A stretch of 64,000 nucleotides of DNA from assembly GCA_037074765.1 (NCBI GenBank), contig JBAMDO010000087.1, positions 124,001 through 188,000 on the forward strand, given 5' to 3'. Source of the DNA: Mansonella perstans. Its lineage: Eukaryota; Nematoda; Chromadorea; Rhabditida; Onchocercidae. The position numbers and the translations under genes were made by a program. Below the pieces are notes generated by a model that searched no databases, was not told where the DNA came from, and was given only the letters and a program-made list of their open reading frames with translations. Every line of letters starts with the position of its first letter. Position 1 is the first letter of the stretch. Below, piece after piece: positions 41,441-56,522 of the stretch.

Positions 41441-43848
41441 TTTTAATTAGTACTTCAAATTTTCATTAAATATTTTCGAATATTTTTTCACTCTGAACTC
41501 TTTGATCACAACTCTTTAACATTTGACAGTTGATTATTCTAACGAAAACTGCACAGTTAAAATAAAATATCAATATAATTAAAAAAATCAAACTATAAAG
41601 TCAATGATAACGGAATGAGAAAGAATCATGGTTGAAACGAAACCCCGAAAGAATGGGGAAGAATCACGATTGAAACGAAACCCCGAAAGAATCATGATTG
41701 AAATAAAACCCGGAAATGTAATTACATAATCAAACAGTCCTCGTAAATACACGTAAATACACGCCAAAATGAACCAGCATTTTTCTCGGATATTTAAATT
41801 TTCTCTTTTGCCTTCTTGACAATTTATATGAAAACTTCAGGAAGTACAAGAATTTATGGATATATTTTATTCCATCGGAATGATCAGAAATTCCAACGAT
41901 CACTCTGTAGTAACAAGTAAAAACTTGTTTTTTTTTCATTCATTATTTTCTATGAAATAATTTTTACAAACTGTTGCAACAATTATGATTTCAAGGAAAA
42001 ATAATCACAGAATTGTTAATTTAATTCAAAGAAAATTTCCAAAATTCTTTTCGTTCATTTTTTTTAAAGTTCATTAAAAAAATTTCTATGATAAATCACA
42101 ATGAATTTATGCATATTTCACAACTGCGCACAAAATTGATATCAATCATATGCATTTATAATTACAAAAGATTAATTTACACACTGAAAAAAATCAAACA
42201 TGCAATCAAAACATTAATCAAATGACATTTTCTTCAAAAAATTTCTATTTGAAAAAATTTTGAATCTCAAAAATTGATAAGCATACGAATGATGGAAAAA
42301 ACAACAAATGATAAAAGCATAGCAAATATAACAAACAATAATAGCAAAGCAAAATTGAGCGCATTTATAAATTTCCTGCTTTGTTTTTTTCCGATCAAAG
42401 ATATTTTTCAAAAGTTAAAATTGAAAAACTTCTTCCTTTCAACAAAAGGAAAATTAATTTACAAAACTAAGCGATAGTTAACTTTAAAACTTCAAAAACA
42501 TTTCTTGATTGAAGTGAAAGAAAAAAAAAAACAATATTGATTTTCGACATCACTTATATGTTAGGAATAATTTGAGATTTTTGAAATATCATACTGTAAT
42601 CGTAGAAATGACAAAAATCATATCTAGTAGAAAAATTATTAAAATCATAGCATATTTAGAGAATAATGTGAACAATTCATATTCTAATATTGCATTTTAG
42701 GAATGATATAACTAATCTACACGATATCTATCATTGACATATCTTTCCTTCTGCAATGATATAATCAACAATGGGATGATATCGCATGTGTGACACTAAA
42801 ATATTTCATCAGTAGATTATATATATATATATATATATTTACCAAAGTACAAGCCAAACAACTTACTAAGTATATAAATGTTATTAATATATACAACTTA
42901 AGTAGAAAATACCGCCGAAATGTAAAAAAAACAAACAAACAAACAAACAACTAGAAGAATTTCAGAGTGAAAAATTAAGGAAAAAGGAATGAAGTTAATT
43001 AAAAGTTATTTTTTGGAATTTTTATGATAAAATTAATTGTTCGTAATCACTTTCCATTCTAATTATCTCAAATCATTCATATTCCAGCTCACTTTTGACA
43101 CTTGAAACTACCTAGAAGATCGCTAACAAAATCACTTTTTATTCTCAGTTATTTTAAAAATTATTCAAGCTTTCTTCAACTGTTATTTTATTGACTGAAT
43201 TATCATTAAAAAATTTCAAGCATCCCTAATTTAACAACTTTCTTAAATAAACTGCTTAGTATTAATTAATATCAAATTGAAAATTTCAATATTTTATTAG
43301 TCATTCTATTGTTTGATTTCTTGTTCCTCGCATCATAAGAAAAACCAAATAACATTCAACTATTAATAATTAAAAAGAAAGCTTTCGCCACACTGCAAAA
43401 GAATAATTTTCAAAGTCAGAAGCAGTGAAGAGAAAGGAAAACTAATTTAGTATAACCTAGTACGATAAAGACTGAAAATAATCCAGGAGGCAATATTCTT
43501 ATCTTACAATATTTTAGGTAGTACACTTGCAAATGAGCAATGCAAAATCATCATAAATTATTCAGTAAAACTAAAATACTTAATTTCTGATGTAATATTT
43601 TTATTCATATTCTAAATTTATTTATAAAATTCTTTCATAACAAAATTTTTTGGAAATCTTTTTATTGAAATATTCATTTTCTTTTTTAATTTTTTAACAA
43701 ATTAAAAAAATGTAGAAAGATTTATCTTCTAGAATTTTCGATATTTGTTTATATTAAAGATGAAATACATTTCTTTTTCATAATTCACTTAGAAGAAATG
43801 CACTGATAAAAGCAAAAAGTATAATTTAGAATCATTCTACATATTCTT
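41441..43848. other. Intergenic between TMEM39 and DIP2
   Basis: No gene seen. A tandem GAATCA(T/C)GATTGAAACGAAACCC-type block repeats about three times near 41620-41710. A TA dinucleotide run lies at about 42820-42838 and an AAAC run near 42928-42950. Confidence 0.6.
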
Positions 43849-46800
43849 TTACATATTGTAGGCAACATAAATGGGATCAAGCATATCCTTTAGAAAAGCA
43901 TCCCGTAAATGCATTCGCTGCTTTTCTCCTCGACTATTTATAGGTACCACGCCAGGATCAACAATTACCACAACACCCACGATCAAATGATGCTCTTCCA
44001 GCACAGCAGATGTTATGGCTGGTACTAAATCTAACGCTTCTGCTTCGGCACTATCTGTTTCAGCAACCACAACCAAAAGATGTGTCCACGTAAAAACGGC
44101 ACTGAAAATTTATTGTTTAACATAACTTTATTTATAAATATAATTTGAAATTCCGCAATTTTAAACAACAGTCATCCTCGATATTTGAAATTATTCCCTC
44201 GAAACATGTTGAAATATAGATAATCTGATGATTAAAGATACTTACGTCTCTTCTGTAACAACATTATAAGGATTAATATTCCAAAAAGTTTGCGGCTATC
44301 TCCTCAATCAAGAATTGAACTCTTACGGTTAGTAAAAAGTTAACTTATGTTGTTACTAACTAGAACTTTTGTTGTATAAAAATATAAATTGCTGAGATCA
44401 TCACTAAAACTTTTTCATCCTTCTTCCTTTCCTTTCAGCATTGATACAGTATGAGACGAAAAAAATGAACTCTGGAATACTCAGTCAAAATTTTAAAATC
44501 CACTGTAAGCCAATGCATTCCCCATATTAATAGCATTGATACATATCCAAATACCAACATACAATTATGTTTCAAATTACAAACAAGCATTATTTAAGGG
44601 AAATTTGCTGAAGTTCTCAAATTGTAAAAAAAAAAAACAAGATCAACCATTCAGAAATTTTCCGATGTGCTCGTATTACGGTTGCTTCAATATCTACCGG
44701 ATGGTATCGCATTCCACGTAACATCAGTGCTTCATCCAATGCGCCAACAACAAATACTGCATCGTGTAACTCTGCAATCAAACCACTTATATTCTTTGTC
44801 ATGCAGTTACGTCCAGCAGTTTACTTTTAATACAAATAAACTAATTTTAAAAAAAAAGAAGTTCAAGACAAGCATTCCAAAAAGATAATATTTAATGAGC
44901 CTTATTAAGTCCGGAAATGGCTAAAGTTAATATAAGGTCCCTTAATAAATTATTTTTTCGAAATTTTCTGAAACTTAAAAATTTCCAATTAAAAAATACA
45001 AAGTCAATAATTTAATCTCGCTTTGATACCTTAGCATGATAACTTGTGTGCTTTATTTAAAATGTAAAGATGAGTGGGATTCGAAACTTTAAACGAGGTA
45101 TTTCAATCTTTAAAAAAAATATACGAAAAAAATTGACCTCCATCAGCTGTTATAGATTGTGTCCGTCGAAGAAAACCCAAATAACCCGTACGTGCAAAAT
45201 GTTTGAGAGTGTCACCGGTTGTTAGCCTAAAAACGATCTCTATCAAATGGAAACAATGATAAAATCATCTTCCACTGTTCCTGCTAATACAAAGTATGCC
45301 ACGTTTCTAGATATGGAAAGAAGATGCTTTACTAGTTTAAAGAAAGACTGCTTTAAAAATGCCTTAGTTTAATCATCCAAGTATGTTTTATTGATTGATG
45401 CACTTGCTGCTAACTGTTAGAAGTAAAGAAAAAGTAAATAAAAGGAACAAAATTAAGTAAAATAGTAATATCAATCAAATATAAAGAAATAAATAATGAC
45501 GTGATAGCAAAGTCATGAAACATAATATAAATTTGAAACTGAACCAGCTCAAACAGTTTCTAAAGCCAAAATATTCATTTCATATAATCAGAGAAATTTA
45601 CATTATATCATAATTTTAAAGTAAGATAACTAAAGATAACGAGATATAAAAAATTGACTCTATAAATGATCCAGTGAATGTATATCATTCAATAATTAAT
45701 AGTCAATAACTATTAATTCAAAAGTTCACCTTGCATTAAAGTGATCAGCATGTAACGATGTTTCTTCACCGTAGAGTGTGAAATAACCAACTGCATTATG
45801 TGAACATGCAACCCAAATTTCACCTAGATGCGAATCGGCACACTGACCCCTAGTTTCTGGATTTGCAATTACCACTTCCACACCAGGTAATAACTAAAAT
45901 TAATCATTTAATTTCCAACTATCACAGCTATTTTTTATAGCCTGAAAGATACAGAATAATGATTAATAGCTGGAACAATGATCAATGAACGATCAAAGAT
46001 AAGTGACCGAAATAATGATCAACAGTAATCAATGCGAAATTTAATATTTCAAAAAATGGAAGAAAATTTACTTTTCCACTTTCCATTAATACTATACTGT
46101 GTGGTGCACCCTTTTCAACAAGCGTTACACGATCGTTACGTAATGCTCGCGCATCAACATATACTGTTGCCGCATCTGGACTGGCTGCTCCTTGCATACA
46201 GATTGCTGTGTTAACCTATAGATTGAAAATGATTTGTCGAAAACAAAATATTGAAGCCAAACAAAACAAAACAATCTAGCTAAACAAAAAGCTTCAATAT
46301 TTAACAGCAAATGAACCACCGAAACAATACTTAAATTAAGCAAATCAATGGAGAATTTCTAAAGAAAAAAAACGAACGACTTACAATTTCGATATGGGTT
46401 TGGCTTGCAAAATTCAATACTCAAATAGAGTAACAAAAGACAAATATATCTCAAATCTCAGTAAGTACATTTCCGAAACATAATCCAACCTACTTTTAAT
46501 CAAAACATCACTTTAAAAAAAGTTTAAAATTAAATGAAAAAAACACAATACCCGACAACCGAATGATGTAGATACTGCACGTGAATTAAGACCTAGAGGT
46601 GCAAAGAGTTTGGAAAACGCTGCACATAAAGCAACTCTCGGCCGTTCCTCCGCAACCACAACACATGTACGTAGGCTGTTACAAAAAAATTTTTCATTTA
46701 AACAAATTAAAAGCTTGAAACTTCACATGCTTTTCAATAATGGGCTATTTACGAAAAATTTACTTCTCAAAAACCTATCAGTAATGTGTAATCGTTGTTA

Positions 46801-49800
46801 TGATTTCTCCCAATAGAGTAAGACATCGATAGCAACAGAATAAGCATAGCTTATAAATTTAAAAGATTACAGATTAACGTTCAACTAGCACAAGCTGTAT
46901 TTATAGAGTATAAACTCAACTCAAAATACTTAGGGTAGCTTATGTTTCAAAACCCAAGTAATAACCTAAATAAAAGACTTACACTTACCATGAAAGTGAA
47001 ACACCTTTCTCCTTTAGAAGCGAAATCTGAGGTGCTAATTCTCGAACACACATTTCCATTACACCGTAAGAACAAAACGTATCACGAACTGAAATAACAA
47101 ATCATTATTGAAATGCGTGTGTGATGAGTGTCCTGAAAGGAATGTATAATATCAATAACTACTTTTTTTATCATTCACTATCAGATTCACTTCCATATCT
47201 AAATTTTTTCCACAAAATAACCAAACCTATGATGCAAACAAATTTTTTTAAAAGTCTACTTTATATGGACAAAAATAAAAGAAATATGAATTAAGAGTAA
47301 AAAACCTTTTCGTTGTGAAACTGACGTCAACCATAAGGCAGCATTTTGCTCAACTTCTGCTGGTGGAATTAACAATGAATGATGACCGGAATAGACACTG
47401 AAATCAAGCTTAAACAACCGTGTCTTTTTTAACGTACACCATGATGTCGTTAGACGACATTACAGGAAAAAAATATTCTTCATGACAAAATTAGCAATCA
47501 AATCAGTATATGAAAATAACTGACCAATATACTACCACACAAGTTTGCAATCGCAAAACGTCTACAGTGAACTTCAATATCCAGGCAAACGAAGAAAAGA
47601 ATAATTAAATCCAAGAACATTACGTAAGGCGATTTTTGCAGATAAAATGAGAAAAACTAATGAAAATAACTAAGCAAATGGGCTTACCCAGAGAGACACC
47701 AAAGTGTTAGTCCAAGACCACAGTATGGATCAAGGCACAAAGTGATATGACGTGATGGATACAATTCACAGGCTACTTTTAAGTTCCTACATAATGATGT
47801 AGCACTAGCGACACTGATAATGATTCCAGCTAGTTGTCCTGTAGTACTGACCGAAAAATCCTGAAATTTCTGAGTAAAATATCAATTATCATTCATTTCC
47901 CGCTAATAGAAGCAATACTGCAACACGAATTTAATCCGTTCAACAAAACCTGCAACCGATCATGAAACCCATGAATTACTCCAAAAGTAGTGCTTTCTCA
48001 CCAGATAACAAACATCGGTTGATTTCCTCTCAAAGCATTCAGATTCCAACTTTTTCTTGCTAAATGATGGAAGATCATCCACATCCAAAATCGTAGGCCA
48101 AGCCTAAAATGTTCTTTACATCGTTCTTCGAATTTCTTAGACATATAATTTCATCTAAAAATGCAGAACAACGTCTCCATATGAAAAACAGGCAAACAGA
48201 GATTAAAAAAAAAACTTGCCTTTGCATCAACCCTCAGGGAAGCTTCTTTGCATTTAAGTAGTTTAATTAAAGATGAAGTTGAGATCACTGCAACTGCTTT
48301 TGAAACATCCACAATCATCCGTACCGTTGGCAAAGTTATTTGCAAATTATGCGGATGAGGTGGCCGTATACAAATAGGTACCAGTCCTTTAATATAATTC
48401 CTTTAGTTCAATAAGAAATAGTGCCGATTAAACTACTCCATTGTGCACTTGAAATCATGTAAGTAAATGAAAATTTTTCAGCAGTTTTGCTATCATTAAC
48501 GGAGTCATCCGATTTCATAGCAAAGCTGTTCAGTCACAGTAAATATTCCGCCAAACCATTTGATTTTATTTTAATATCGACTCTTCAACTTTTTGTTAAA
48601 ATTATAATTAACACCATAGTTTGGTCAGATAAATGATGAGTTTCAACGCCCATGCTAAACATTTCGCACACGATAATGTTAAAACTTTCACAGTTACATC
48701 CCTTAATTTTCGATATAAATTATGAACATCAACGCACCTGCTGCTTGGCATCCGTAGAAGGCTGCAATCAAATCAATACCAGGTGGAAATATCAAAGCGA
48801 CGTGTTCGCCTGGATTCAATCTTCCTTTATCTGTTAACATCGAACCGATTCGTTCTGCCCTTTTAAGTAATTGTGCACAGGTTATACTTTCCGTCTCTGT
48901 TCCACGTGAATTCAACAGAGTGAATAATACGTGATCAGGAGATGTCTGTGAACGTTGCCGTAAAACGTCCATCAAACTAGTTATCTACAACAAACACACT
49001 GTAATTGTATTTTTATAACCGCATGCTGTTGGAAAAAATAGGAAATTTCCAACATTTGAAAATTACAATTTTTTCATTAAGTTATTCTGAACATTCTAAA
49101 AAGTAAAATGTAATATGTTATTATAGCCATCTGTGAATAACGCACCTTAGAAATTAAAACAAGTAGCGTTAAAAGAAATCAATTAATAAACCTTTTCGTC
49201 ATCCGCTCCAATCTGTCTTCCTTTGGCAGCAGCAATGCGTACACCTTGAACAATATTACCAACAAACATAGCTGCCGGTCCAACATCCGACTGTTGTTCA
49301 CGGGGTTTCGGTAGATTTATCACACAGGTATGGGGACACATCAGAAGTGTTGTTGGATGCAAAATACCATCTATGAATCGCTGTCGTGTTTCCGATACAT
49401 GAATACCACCTAATGCAGTCTGAAATACCTCGAAATTTCACTTATAAAGGTCTAAAAAAAAATTTTTTTTTAAAAAAATTTTCTAAAAAAATCTGACATA
49501 GTCCTATTCTTATTCCAAATGCTTCGTTATGGAATCTAAATTGTGGCGCTAGGAATGTTTTAAGGTAAATTTAAAAAGTTCATTTTCCTGTAAAAAAGAT
49601 AGCTAATATCACTAAAGAGGGTGCAGTTTCTCCATATCGAAAATGAGGAACGGTTTACTTATACATTTAATCATTAGTCGTGTAAAAATATATTTTAATT
49701 TTTTTTTTCGATGCTTTGAATTTACGGAAAATTTCCCAAAATTTTACTTTCGGCAATTGATTGGGTGGTACAAGGGCCAAACAATAAATTCCCACTTGAT

Positions 49801-52800
49801 GAATGCTATCAATTGCTTGCAGTACGCGACTCATCCACTGAAATCAGAACATAAGTAAAAAGGAAATCAGGCACTTTTACTAAAATAAATGAAATAAATA
49901 GCCTAATTCTTTGCCATTGTTATAATCTTAATAACAGTTGAAAAATTTGAAAATCCCTACAATTTTTATCAGGAAACATCATCAAAATCTAACGTGAAAC
50001 CGAGAATGTCAACAGTTTGTGTTACTTTCGAAGTAACATCACCAGTCTTCCTTTTTTCCTATCATTTCAGAAACATACAAATTCAAATGTGGCGTACGTC
50101 AAGAATTAAACAGAAAGAAGTAAAAAGGAAGTATTACACTGAAGGAATCTTCTTCAGATACGCCAGGTTTCTGCTCAGCTACGATGCATATCCGCTCGTC
50201 GCGAAGAACATTTACAGAAAATACAGCAATCCTCCCTACAAGCAATTACTTTTGGTCAAATATTCTTCCCAAAATTTAAAAGTGAGACCGTCAGTTAATG
50301 TTCACGTTTTGTTCTATATGCTGACAAGTATGCATACATATACGTATATTTTTTTCATAACTATGCAGCGAAAATTTTTAAGTTGCATGAAAAAGCTAAT
50401 TTTAAATTCATATCGGAAAATGGCAAGAAACACAAATAACAAACCACGATAAACAAATTTCATTGGTTCAACAGCCAGTGCTGTAGCAATCAGATCATCA
50501 GCACTATGTTGTCGACCAGATACATACATTTGTGAATTACGATTACCTACCACAAAAATTAAACCATTCTGCAATTGAAAATTTCTAAATTTCAATGAAA
50601 ATTTAACATCGCTGTAACAAAACAAAAAAAGAAAAAAAAAAAAAAAAAAAAACGAACATAAATCAAGTTTATAAGTAATAGATTACCGGTCCAAGAAATC
50701 CTAACAATCCGCTGCGAACGTAAGACATTGGTCCCAATGGCTTGTCATTGTTACCCAGTGGTTCTACCTGTGAAGAGAATTTTTTGACTCAAAAGAACTT
50801 GATTTCGTAAGATTAGTTTTAGGCCTGGCAACAAGAAGTAATAAAAAAACTCATCAGAAACGTTAGAAAAAAGAGGAAATTGGTATATCATATTTTAAAA
50901 TTTCATTCAAAACGACTGTACAAGATGATAATCAGAGCTTAATGAATAATTCATTCACACCATAAGTAAGTTAAAAAACGAAAGATACAAATTTGTGAAC
51001 CTTAAAGGTACTGGTTGATAATCCATCCAAACCCCAATAAGCAGAACCTGTGCTGTTCGCATACAAACAAATTTCACCAATTTCATCAACCATACATAAT
51101 CGTGGCGGTCCAGAAAGTTTGACAACAGCAACCACACCACCAGTAATAACTTGACCAGCATCCTTGAATTAAATTTATTGTATTTGATAAGTTTTTCAGA
51201 ATTAGGAGTTAAATGAAATTCAGATAAGTTAACTTATTTTAACCTGTAAAGTTAAAGATGTTAATGAATTTTCCTGATCCACACGGACTACCGAATGGCT
51301 CAAAGCGGACATGGACAACACACCACGACCAGAATTATGAACACTTTCATCTGTACAAGGCCTGCAACAGAAACAGAAAACATCATTTTTATATGGTACT
51401 AAAAGCATGTATATGAAACCATTCACGTGAAACATATATTACTGCATACACATAAAAAATAATCAAAAATAACTCGAATAACTACAAGAAAATACCAAAA
51501 GAGCAGCAACCTAATTAATAGTGTGGTAAGTTATAGTACCTATGTTAATCTTTTTTTAAATAAGATCAAAAAACGAAGAAACTAAACCTTCGCAACGATA
51601 TTGTACCAGTTTCAGAAGAACCTGCACACGGGCAAACTGCATCAAATCTTAAACCACGTGACTTGAAAATCGAAGCAAACTGATCACATGAGGATAAAGA
51701 CCATGGATTTGCTCCATCAGCTACCAAAATTGAACGTAGTGACGATAAATTGATTTCCTTATGATCACGAGTTGCCAATAAACCCCAATGTAAATCACGT
51801 GATTTTACCAAAGCTGTTTTTGCTAAAGCAATCCAAAGATGGAATAACATTAACGTTTGCAAAAATAAAAAATAAACGTTATACATGAATAGAATATATA
51901 AAAGTAATATAAACTTTATTTGATCAATGAAATAAAATATGATTTCAGAAGTATGATTGCATATGGAATAACTTTTCCAACTGATTTGCCTCACAATAGG
52001 AATGTTATTACCTTGATACTTCGTAACCATTAACATCCATGATGCTGGGTTGATTTTCATTAATGAATAGGGAACAAAAATAACACGTAAACCAGAAAAT
52101 ACACTCTGAAATCAATAATTTCGCATAGATTATAAAAGATTTGAGATTAATTTTATGTTTAAAATAAGCAAATCAATCTGCTTAATAACATAAATAAATC
52201 TAAAGAAAAAGAAATTGCAAAAAATAGACACATAAAAAAATTGAAAAAATTAAAAAAGTCAAATAAAAAAGAATTGAAACCGCTAAAACAGAATGCCATA
52301 AGCCTGCTTCACGTTTGAAATCAAGAACCGATACCATCGTATCTGACTCCGAATAATTCATTGCCATTGTTAAAGACCTGAAAAAATAAAGTAAATAAGT
52401 TAACTTTAAATAAGTTAATATAAGGATCAAAAAACAAATATTCTTTTTTGCCGTGCAATCCCGCTAATCATACCTGCAATGTGAAAGCAGAGCTTGCCGA
52501 GTTATGCATACACCTTTCACACTACCTTCCTTATCGGTTGTATACTCGATATATGCAACAGAATCATCGGTAACTCGTGGTGGCACTGACCAATCTCTCG
52601 GTGGTTTACTCTACAAATTAAGTACATGCAATGATAATATGACGCAAAATTAATCATTGCAGCTACAGATAGGTTTCATAGCATCTTGAAGCAATTTACA
52701 TTTTAAAAATTCTTATACACAAGCCAACACAATGAAATTAAATACGTTAGGCACAACTTTATATGCTCTTCACAGAAAATTAATTTTCAAATAAGCATTA

Positions 52801-55800
52801 AATTTCAGCAATTATTAGTACGCAAATTTCCAGAAATATTAGGGACAGTGTTGGATATCAAATAAGACAAACAGAGTCAACTTATTTCTAAAACTATAAA
52901 GGATCTAGACGCTAATGAAAATAACGAACGACTTGTCACATCTAATCTTAGAGCTTTCTGAAATTCACACGAAGTTGTTTTCAAGCTTTATTTGCATCAG
53001 TGGATAAATCAGCGCAAAGACAAATCGCGCTGTCAATAAAGCACACATTCAAATTTAAAATTGGTAAAAACAACCATAACAAAACTTTTAAACAGTTATG
53101 CAAAGCGAAAAAACCCCAAAAAATACCTTACCAAATGTTCAGTTGTGAGCCAGACAAGTCGTGGCCATCCCTTGAAATCAATAAATTCACTGCCGGGCAT
53201 TAATGGAGCACTAGAATTAGGATAACCCTGATTACTTGATGAACATTTCGGCAGACCTTTGTAACACGCATCGGATGTAAGGGCTACCTTCACACCACAA
53301 CTTCCAAGTAAAAATCCAAGTTGTTGAATACCCGCATCCTGAAATAAATAAACGTACATTCTTTATATGTTATTGCATCATAAAGTATAATTTCAATAAA
53401 AACGAGAAAAATGCAATAAAAAAGCTAAAATTACTATTTATTCAGATTAATTCGTGAATGATAAACAAAGGCTTTTGTTTATTTAGCAAGCAGAAGCACT
53501 TATTATCATAAGTTAAAAATGAAATATAATTAAAAGAAAGAAAATACCCGTCTATGAAATATAATTAAAAGAAAGAAAATACCCGTCTTGTAAGTGGTAC
53601 TTCCACTGGTACTGGAATAATTCCAGCTAGAATACACCCGTAAAAAGCGACCAGAAACGATAGAGGTTCTGTATTCGGATACACCTGAATAGAAAATCAA
53701 TTTATAAATAAAGTTCAAATTACCGTAAATTAGAACGCATTCTTGCTTCATTTTAATGATCACTTTTTGCTAAATTCATTTAACGTCATATTATTAATGG
53801 TTATTAAAATGGATTTTATAGCAGTTTGCAAATTTGAATACAGTGTAAAATTATTCCATCTAGCAACAAGTCTATGAATTTACTTGCACATTTATCAAAA
53901 AACAATTTCAGAGCAAAGAATGAAATAAATTAGCATGTATAGCGATGCTAAATTAAAAATACTTACTAAAGCTACTCGATCGCCACTTTTACATAATTGG
54001 ACCTTTTCCTTACCAGCTACGCCAAAAACAAGTTTGGTTAACAACATATGGGCAACTTTTGTAGCGCGACTTAGAAGTTTCCCTGCAAATAAATAGAAAT
54101 TCCTTTTTAAGTTACCATACAAAGCAAATAATATTTACGGAATCATATCAGATAGCACAATAAACATTCATATTAATCATTTTTTGCAATATTGTTCCAA
54201 ATAGTTCTTCTACAGTGTTCATTATAGAAATCAACAATTACCGTATGTAAGTGAGTAAGCCGGTCGAGCAGAATGATCTAATACAACAGCAGCTACCATT
54301 CTTGGTTGTGACGTGCCATGCTTATGCAATGCGGAATCAATAGAGCGTGGTAAACTTGCGGATATGGACGCATGATCACCACGTGCTGGACAGATCATAG
54401 AACCTTCTGGGCGTGGTGCTGACGGATCAACAATCCTAGCTAATGCTGTAATTCCCCTATTTTTCCACGATTGAAATTCTAATAAACACCATTAAAACTC
54501 AAATATTAACTGCTTAAAAATTTGAATGTAAAATTTCAAAAATTCTTCCCTATTAAAAGTAAGAAATTTGCTTCAAAATGCACAACAAATAGATTTTTTG
54601 ATGCGATTTCATTTCTTCCTTCTTTTATTTAAAAACGAAAATGTTTGAAAAGTGACCTTCTAATTCTGCATCGTCATCGTTGTAGTATTCATGCAATGGC
54701 TTTTTCTTCGGTCTCTGTAAACTCATTAACCGGCATTCATGTAATATATGCGACTTATAGAAATACTTGCAACATTCTAAATCAGACACTTTGACGAATT
54801 GTCGACCCAAACCCAAGTCCGAAATTCTAATGAAAGCATTTAACTTCTGTTCCACAAAATCACGCTCATCTTTAAAACGTTTCAATGATAATTTCCTGTA
54901 GGAGTGTAATGGATTAAATTTTCTGATAGCAACTGAAAAGCCCTCTGTTAGCATGGTCAGTTCATAAGACCTGTTTCGGGGCCGCTGCTTTTTCAACGAG
55001 CGTCGCAATGACTTCAGTACTGCTTCAAATGTTTCGTTTAAAGATTCCGTAGATGACAACTCAGCAGTAGTAGTAGCAGTGCCAGGTAACTGACATGTAG
55101 TATCTACTGATGGATAATGGAATTCCGGAAGCAACGAGTCCGTAGTATTTTGTACATTCAATAATTCAGGTTTTGTTTCGGTAGCCACATCAATACCTAC
55201 TGATGGATGATGGAATTCCGAAAGCAACGAGTTGGTAGTATTTTGTATAATAAACAATTCAGGTTTTGTTTCGGTAGCCACATCAACTTTATCAATGTTG
55301 TTCAAATAGGTTATTGATAGCTCACGTGTTTTGTCATCAAAATCATTCATCAGTATTTTTTTTTCCGGAAAATCTTGCAATATCATAGGATGCGTTGCTA
55401 CTGCAATGGAATTTTTTTAGCAGTGGTAGTAACATAACATTGGTACATTTAATGCTACCACTTTCATTCAGTGAGAGAAATTTTTCGCTTTCAAATTCAA
55501 ATGTTGTTTGGCAAAATCGTTTAAATTTCCTAATAAAAATATATGATTCGAATTTTCGGCAAAATTCCTCCTTTATGGGCTTTTTTCGAAAGTACGACTA
55601 CAAAGCTAGTTGTAATATTGCGCGGTGAAGATATGAGATATGTAGTATGTAACGAATAAGTGGAATGGGTATGAATTGAGGATAGCTATGGATGAAAAAT
55701 ATTCATTAGTAGCAAAGATATGCTGAAAAAACTGAGGATAGCATTGAAGAAAGTGAAAACTTATATCATACAGTTCCAATTATCTAGAACATTTATGTCA

Positions 55801-56491
55801 TTTAAATTATAAATCGATAATTTAAGACAAATTTGAAGTTGAAGCCAATGCAAATGACTAGCTTTTTAAATGCATAATGATAAATTTACGGTTAAAAAGA
55901 ATTTAAAAGCTTCGAAAACGAAAAAAAAAGAAAAGATTGATGAGAGAGGCACAAAGATCCTATGTAAGATGCTACAAAAAGATATGATAGAAAATAAGAA
56001 TTAAAAGTCATACATTTGTTATCCAATAAGTGCGTGAGTTAATCAATTTTTTTAAAAAATTCAAATATAATAAAAATAATTTTCCAAAAAAATTCCCTTT
56101 CTCTCTCTCTCTCTTTCTGTTTCCTTTTTTCTTTACTGAAAATGAAATAAATGGATCTTAAAAGAAAAAAAAAAAAACGATTTTCTTCTTAACAGCTATA
56201 CACATGCTCGAAAATAAGTGTTCAAAAATCACAAAATAATGATCTTTCACATCTTCAAACCAATTTCGTAATTGAAATCAATTACTCAAAGTTGAACCAT
56301 TTCACAGTTGTGAGAAGTGCACTATTTCACACTATAGCATTTAAATCAAATTTCTTTTCTATCATTCGTTTTTATACAACATTTCAATAATGAGAAATAG
56401 AATTTATAAATTATATATTTGACAGCAATTAACAAAATTAAAAATAAAATGGGCAAAAAGATAAAAATCGAAGAAAGTGAAAAGAATTTTG

Positions 56492-56522
<31 letters not shown>

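Noticed and set aside
54625..55386. A stand-alone 253-aa single-exon gene nested in a DIP2 intron
   Set aside because: Its last residues are DIP2 exon 10 in the same frame, so an alternative DIP2 first exon explains it better than an independent gene that happens to end there.
55395..55628. Plus-strand 77-codon frame
   Set aside because: No recognisable residues or splice support; the opposite strand has the better candidate.
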